Part shown: piece by piece, positions 8,700 to 12,056 of the stretch
Position numbering within the stretch: the stretch's first letter is position 1
Layout of the letters: each line of letters starts with the position of its first letter
Made by a program: the position numbers and the translations under genes
NCBI GenBank assembly: GCA_027596945.1
Contig: JADGJH010000868.1
Coordinates: 1,555 to 13,610 of the forward strand
Reading direction: 5' to 3'
From: Physocladia obscura
Taxonomy: Eukaryota; Chytridiomycota; Chytridiomycetes; Chytridiales; Chytriomycetaceae
Length of the DNA: 12,056 nt
The notes under the pieces: generated by a model
Told to the model about the DNA's origin: nothing
What the model saw: the letters and a program-made list of their open reading frames with translations, nothing else
Database searches by the model: none

Positions 8700-11038
8700 A
8701 TGTCGTGCATTTCGTTGGTCGGCAGCACGTCATGCCCGTCGTTCGCGGGGTACACGGGGTACCTGTCGTTCAACGCAACGTCGGTGACCGAGTTTGACGC
8801 ATACGTGGAGCAGAGCGTGACGACGGACACGGGGGATGCGGGCACGTTCGCGTCGTCGATGGTAACGACTCTGGGCTGCACGGGCTGGGCCGGCACGGGG
8901 CTGCGCTACCACCGGACGGCGGTGTGCGGGCTGCTTGTGTACTACGCGGGGCAGTACGGGGCGGGCAGCGGCGCGCCGTGCAACGCGAGCCAGGCGGCCG
9001 TGGGCGCGGATCCGCTGTGCGCCGCCACGATGAACAGCTTCCTCGCCTCGTGGGCCGCCGTGACGGCCAGCAACGCTTCGTGTCCCGATGGCGGCGACGC
9101 GGCCAACCTGCAAGCGTACATTTCCGGCTACGACGCCGCCTTGTCGCTGCTGCAAGACGCCGTTGGCTGCGTCGCGAGCGTGCCCCAGGACACGGCCAAC
9201 TGCGGCTTCACCGACGCCGCCGACGCCGTGGCCTTCTGTGCCGCCACTCCGACCGCCACCTGCTGTAACACCCAAAGCACAACAACCTCGTCGGCTACCA
9301 GCTCCTATTCAGCCACCCAGGCAGCCACAACAACAACTTCCATCCAATCATTAACTACCTCATCTGCAACCAGCGTAGTCAACTCAGACACGTCAGTTTC
9401 CATCACCACTATCGCGGGCGCCGCTGGTGGTGCCTTCGTCCTCCTCGTCATCATCATTGTCACTATCTGCTGCGTGCGCAGGAAATCCCGCGCCCACGTC
9501 TCTGACTCATACGCCTTCACAAAGAAGCCTCCACTTCCGTCGTCGACGAGTGCCGCGAGTTCGTATGCTGCTGGCGGCAGTCATTTGAAGCAACAAAAGT
9601 CCCATCGCGTTGTGTATGATTACATTGCGCAGCATCCCGATGAGATAAACTGCGCAATTGGTGATCAGATTGTTCTGAAGACGGAGTATGATGATGGGTA
9701 AGTTGGATTTGAGCGATTTATGCATGAAAAAATACGTGAAATTTTTTTTTTTATATAGCGAGTGAAGTTTGCTGTAAAAGTAGAAAAAATTGCGTGACGG
9801 GAGGGAGAGTAAAACGGAAAAATGTATTGTGTGAATGAAAAGAGAGTGTAGCGAGCAACAAAAAAAAAAAGAAAGAAAATGTACATTGATGTCGAAGGCA
9901 TAATAAGAAAAAAACAACGCATGAACAAAGACATTAAATTAAATACTAAAACATATAGATGGGCATTCGGTCTCAACACTATAACAAAACAAGAAGGATA
10001 CTTCCCGATCGAAATCCTCCAAGAATTTGCTCAACCACTTCAAAACAAAGACCACAAGTCAAACGACTACTCGCAACGATCGTCGTCATTATACGGTGGC
10101 AAAAATATATACGACGATAACAACAACAACACCAATTCGATATACTTGACTCCTTCTGCTGCTGCCGCATCTATTCATGACTATAACAGTCCAAATAGTA
10201 AATATCAGTCTACGTATACGTATGCTACGAATAATTCGGTTTATGATCCGATTGTCGAGCCATTGGAGGTTGCCAAGATTGGAACTGATGAGGCTGTTTA
10301 CGCGTTTGATGCCGAGAGAAAGGATGAAGTTTCGCTGAGTATGTTTTGTGCAGCTAGATCAAAAACAAAATGAAAATTCTAACCTCACAAAAACAAAAAA
10401 AAAACTGAAACAGGACCTGGTGATCGCGTGCTAGTATCGAAATCATTCGACGACGGATGGTGCTACGGAACGGTTCTTGCAACCCAACGGACAGGATATT
10501 TCCCATATGACTGTTTGGCATCCTACGAACGTGAGCACGCTGCAACTAACAACACCAGCAACACAACTGCCAAAAAAGGAAAAAAAGCTCGCGTTTCCAG
10601 TATTTATGACAGCGAATCTATTTACGATGCCCCACAGCAGCAACAACCGAACGTCGCGGCAGATGGATCGATCCTTGTTGTCTACGAATTCGTGCCCCAA
10701 AACGGCGACGAAGTTGCCTTGAGGGTTGGCGATCGGGTTCTTTTGAAGCATGAGTACGATGACGGGTACGCGGGTCAAGAAATATTGTGTTTCGTATGAC
10801 AATAATAATTAATTTTTTAAAAAAAAGGTGGGCATACGGATTCAATACGAGTACAAAGAAAGAAGGTATATTGCCGTTGGATTGTCTTGCTAGTCGAGAC
10901 GAGACGTCTTCGACGGCACGGAGACGCGGTGGGCAAGACAGGATTAGCACGCGGATTTCCAGCTTGTATGGCGGCGAGGCTAATACTGACTCGTACTATC
11001 CACAAAGTAACTATGGGACCGATTCAGTCTACTATTGA
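8700..11038 (+). CDS. Single-pass membrane protein, 12-Cys ectodomain and three SH3 domains
   Basis: Spliced model: exons 8700-9697, 9959-10338, 10414-10765 and 10828-11038, giving 646 residues. It is a paralogue of the gene just upstream. Its ectodomain (1-190) has 12 cysteines, all alignable with those of the neighbour, the core GCTGWAGTGLRYH (59-71) and sequons at 25, 95 and 125. A Thr/Ser-rich stalk and a transmembrane helix (235-258) ending CCVRRK follow. The tail holds SH3-1 (about 302-354: RVVYDYIAQHPDE, EYDDGWAFG, EGYFPIEIL), SH3-2 (about 443-497: AVYAFDAERKDEVSL, FDDGWCYG, GYFPYDCL) and SH3-3 (about 545-600: LVVYEFVPQNGDEVAL, EYDDGWAYG, GILPLDCL). Linkers are Asn-, Ser- and Tyr-rich, with 17 tyrosines outside the SH3 domains and recurrent S-[LIV]-Y. 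It probably works as a surface sensor or adhesion protein that assembles proline-rich partners at the cortex. No signal peptide is visible from this ATG. Candidate AATAAA signals lie at 11199 and 11245. Confidence 0.86.
9698..9958 (+). other. Intron 1 of second SH3 gene (261 nt, phase 2)
   Basis: The donor GTAAGT at 9698 is a perfect consensus; TACTAAA (9944-9950) resembles a branch site and ATAG ends at 9958. Joining gives YDDG-WAFGLNT, restoring SH3-1. Confidence 0.88.
10339..10413 (+). other. Intron 2 of second SH3 gene (75 nt, phase 1)
   Basis: The donor GTATGT is at 10339, a branch-like TTCTAAC lies near 10376-10382, and the acceptor ACAG ends at 10413. Joining gives EVSLR-PGDRVLV within SH3-2. 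Confidence 0.88.
10766..10827 (+). other. Intron 3 of second SH3 gene (62 nt, phase 2)
   Basis: The donor GTACGC at 10766 is weak. TAATAATTAAT may serve as branch region, and AAAG ends at 10827 with no pyrimidine tract. Joining gives YDDG-WAYGFNT, restoring SH3-3 at the same relative position and phase as intron 1. Confidence 0.83.
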
Positions 11039-11508
11039 TTTTCTTTTTTTTTTTTTTTTGCGGATGACAGGTCGTTTTTTATTCACTTTTCGTTTCTTTC
11101 TTTTTTTTTTTTCGTTTCCGTTTTCTGTTTGTTCAGCCACGTTTTCCGGTTTCTTCACACGTTCATTGTGTTTTGTCTACAGTAGATTAAATTTTGAGAA
11201 TAAACGTGCTGCGATGACCAGCACCACCACCACCAGACAATGCAAATAAAATGCTTCATAAAATCAAATTAACTAACAGTTCCATGAACACAAAAGCACA
11301 AACCCCCAGTGATAAAGACACAGTGCAACCACTTATTGTAGAGAGCATTCAGTAGTCAGTCAGTTCCAGAACAACTGTAATTCTACCCATCCATGAATCA
11401 CAACAACACAGCACAAAACAAAAACAATTGAGAGAATATTTCTCTTAACTCTCTGATGCTCAGGCTTTTTTAATCTTTTTTTTTTTTTTTAGTTCGAACC
11501 TAATATGC
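11039..11508 (+). other. 3' flank of second SH3 gene, T-tracts and poly(A)-like signals
   Basis: No gene is seen. T-rich runs follow the stop (11041-11060, 11100-11113), AATAAA occurs at 11199-11204 and 11245-11250 (161 and 207 bases after the stop), and a short CAC repeat lies at 11221-11235. An imperfect hairpin GAGAGAATATTTCTCT is near 11432 and another T-run is at 11478-11490. Confidence 0.5.
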
Positions 11509-11509
11509 A

Positions 11510-11695
11510 ACAAAAATTGGTCCTCAACTAAAAAATTTGGATACATAATATCAAGATAATGCATCTAAAATTGGTCCTGGACTAATTTTGCACGCATCAA
11601 AAATTTATCTTTGACTCATTTTCGATGTCCAGGATTAATTTTAGATGCATATCATCTTGGTAATACTCACTAAAAATTGGCCCCAGCCATAAAAT
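11510..11695. repeat. Cluster of degenerate palindromic repeats
   Basis: An imperfectly palindromic unit with core AATTGGTCCTGGACTAATT recurs in varying states at about 11513-11537, 11566-11590, 11598-11622 and 11671-11695. A reverse-oriented copy at 11627-11662 pairs with the segment 11549-11582: shared ATGCATCTAAAATT, TCCTGGAC and CAAGAT. The paired arms could form a stem of roughly 35 bases around a 44-base loop. This may be a small non-autonomous element or a decayed satellite block. Confidence 0.6.
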
Positions 11696-12056
11696 TAATT
11701 AAAAAATGCTCAAAAATAACTCTATTATGGAATCAAAATTAAATATATTTTTTTTGCTTTTTCTTAGAATCATTGGGCTCTGCACAAAGTCAATCAAACC
11801 TCTTTGACTGACACACACTCTCTCAACAACTACCATCCATCTCTGTGCCTCTTATTGTTGCACTGATGTTCTCATCATTGCCATAGAAGTATTGGCAGAG
11901 AAGATGGCAGGATGAGTATTTGCACAACTTGCACAACACACTCAGCAATCAGACACTGACAATTTTGTTCCAATGTTTTTAATCACAACAATGATGGCAA
12001 TGATGAAGACAATGAAACAAAGTTCAGTGTTGATATTCTGGTAGGTTTATCAGAAG
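11696..12056. other. No recognisable feature
   Basis: About 360 bp to the window end. Reading both strands, I find no long open frame with a familiar motif, no tRNA-like fold and no clear repeat. Composition becomes less A/T-biased after 11760, so a gene or exon starting outside the window is possible. Confidence 0.4.

Noticed and set aside
8730..9275. Long minus-strand frame (181 codons) opposite the second ectodomain
   Set aside because: Same reason as for the first gene: an antisense shadow of GC-rich codons.
1..12056. CRISPR arrays, rRNA or tRNA genes
   Set aside because: No regularly spaced repeats and no recognisable rRNA or tRNA sequence on either strand; the introns and domains are eukaryotic.

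Overview
The window looks like nuclear DNA of a zoosporic (chytrid-like) fungus. This rests on several things seen together: short GT-AG introns in AT-rich DNA, kinesin-light-chain-type TPR proteins, SET/MYND proteins in tandem copies, membrane proteins with cytoplasmic SH3 domains, and a DNA-virus-like transposon remnant. The lineage is an inference; no rRNA or other taxonomic marker is present.

Left part (1-1250): two broken pieces of TPR-repeat genes lie back to back. One is on the minus strand (about 190-573, two frame breaks) and one on the plus strand (585-1246, one frame break, its 5' end just after a splice-acceptor-like T-tract plus CAG). They may be one gene split by an inversion. 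Next, 1389-2858 on the minus strand is an apparently intact SET-domain protein with a C-terminal MYND finger. Upstream of it, in the same orientation, lies a decayed tandem copy (about 2930-3825) with a frameshift, an in-frame stop inside the MYND finger and no N-terminal half.

Middle (3820-5650): the missing half of that copy has been replaced by a fragment of a Polinton/Maverick-like (PolB plus retroviral-type integrase) element, all on the minus strand. The integrase keeps a complete D,D35E triad, and its frame runs straight into the SET domain of the broken gene, making a chimeric 222-codon frame. The type B DNA polymerase lacks everything up to and including motif A and has a premature TGA, after which homologous-looking sequence continues in frame. 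About 750 bp of AT-rich, gene-free DNA follows.

Right part (6398-11038): two tandem paralogous genes on the plus strand, about 614 and 646 residues after splicing. Each encodes a GC-rich, 12-cysteine ectodomain of a family I do not recognise, a Thr/Ser-rich stalk, one transmembrane helix, and a cytoplasmic tail with two or three SH3 domains. The tails carry a recurrent R-x-S-S-[LI]-[YG] motif 20-28 residues after every one of the five SH3 domains. Each SH3 is split by exactly one intron, and the ectodomain-coding part is far more GC-rich than the rest. They look like a pair of cell-surface sensors or adhesion/polarity proteins with multivalent SH3 signalling tails, and are the most promising material for something undescribed.

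The last kilobase (11039-12056) holds no gene that I can support. It has T-tracts, polyadenylation-like signals and a cluster of degenerate palindromic repeats (11510-11695).
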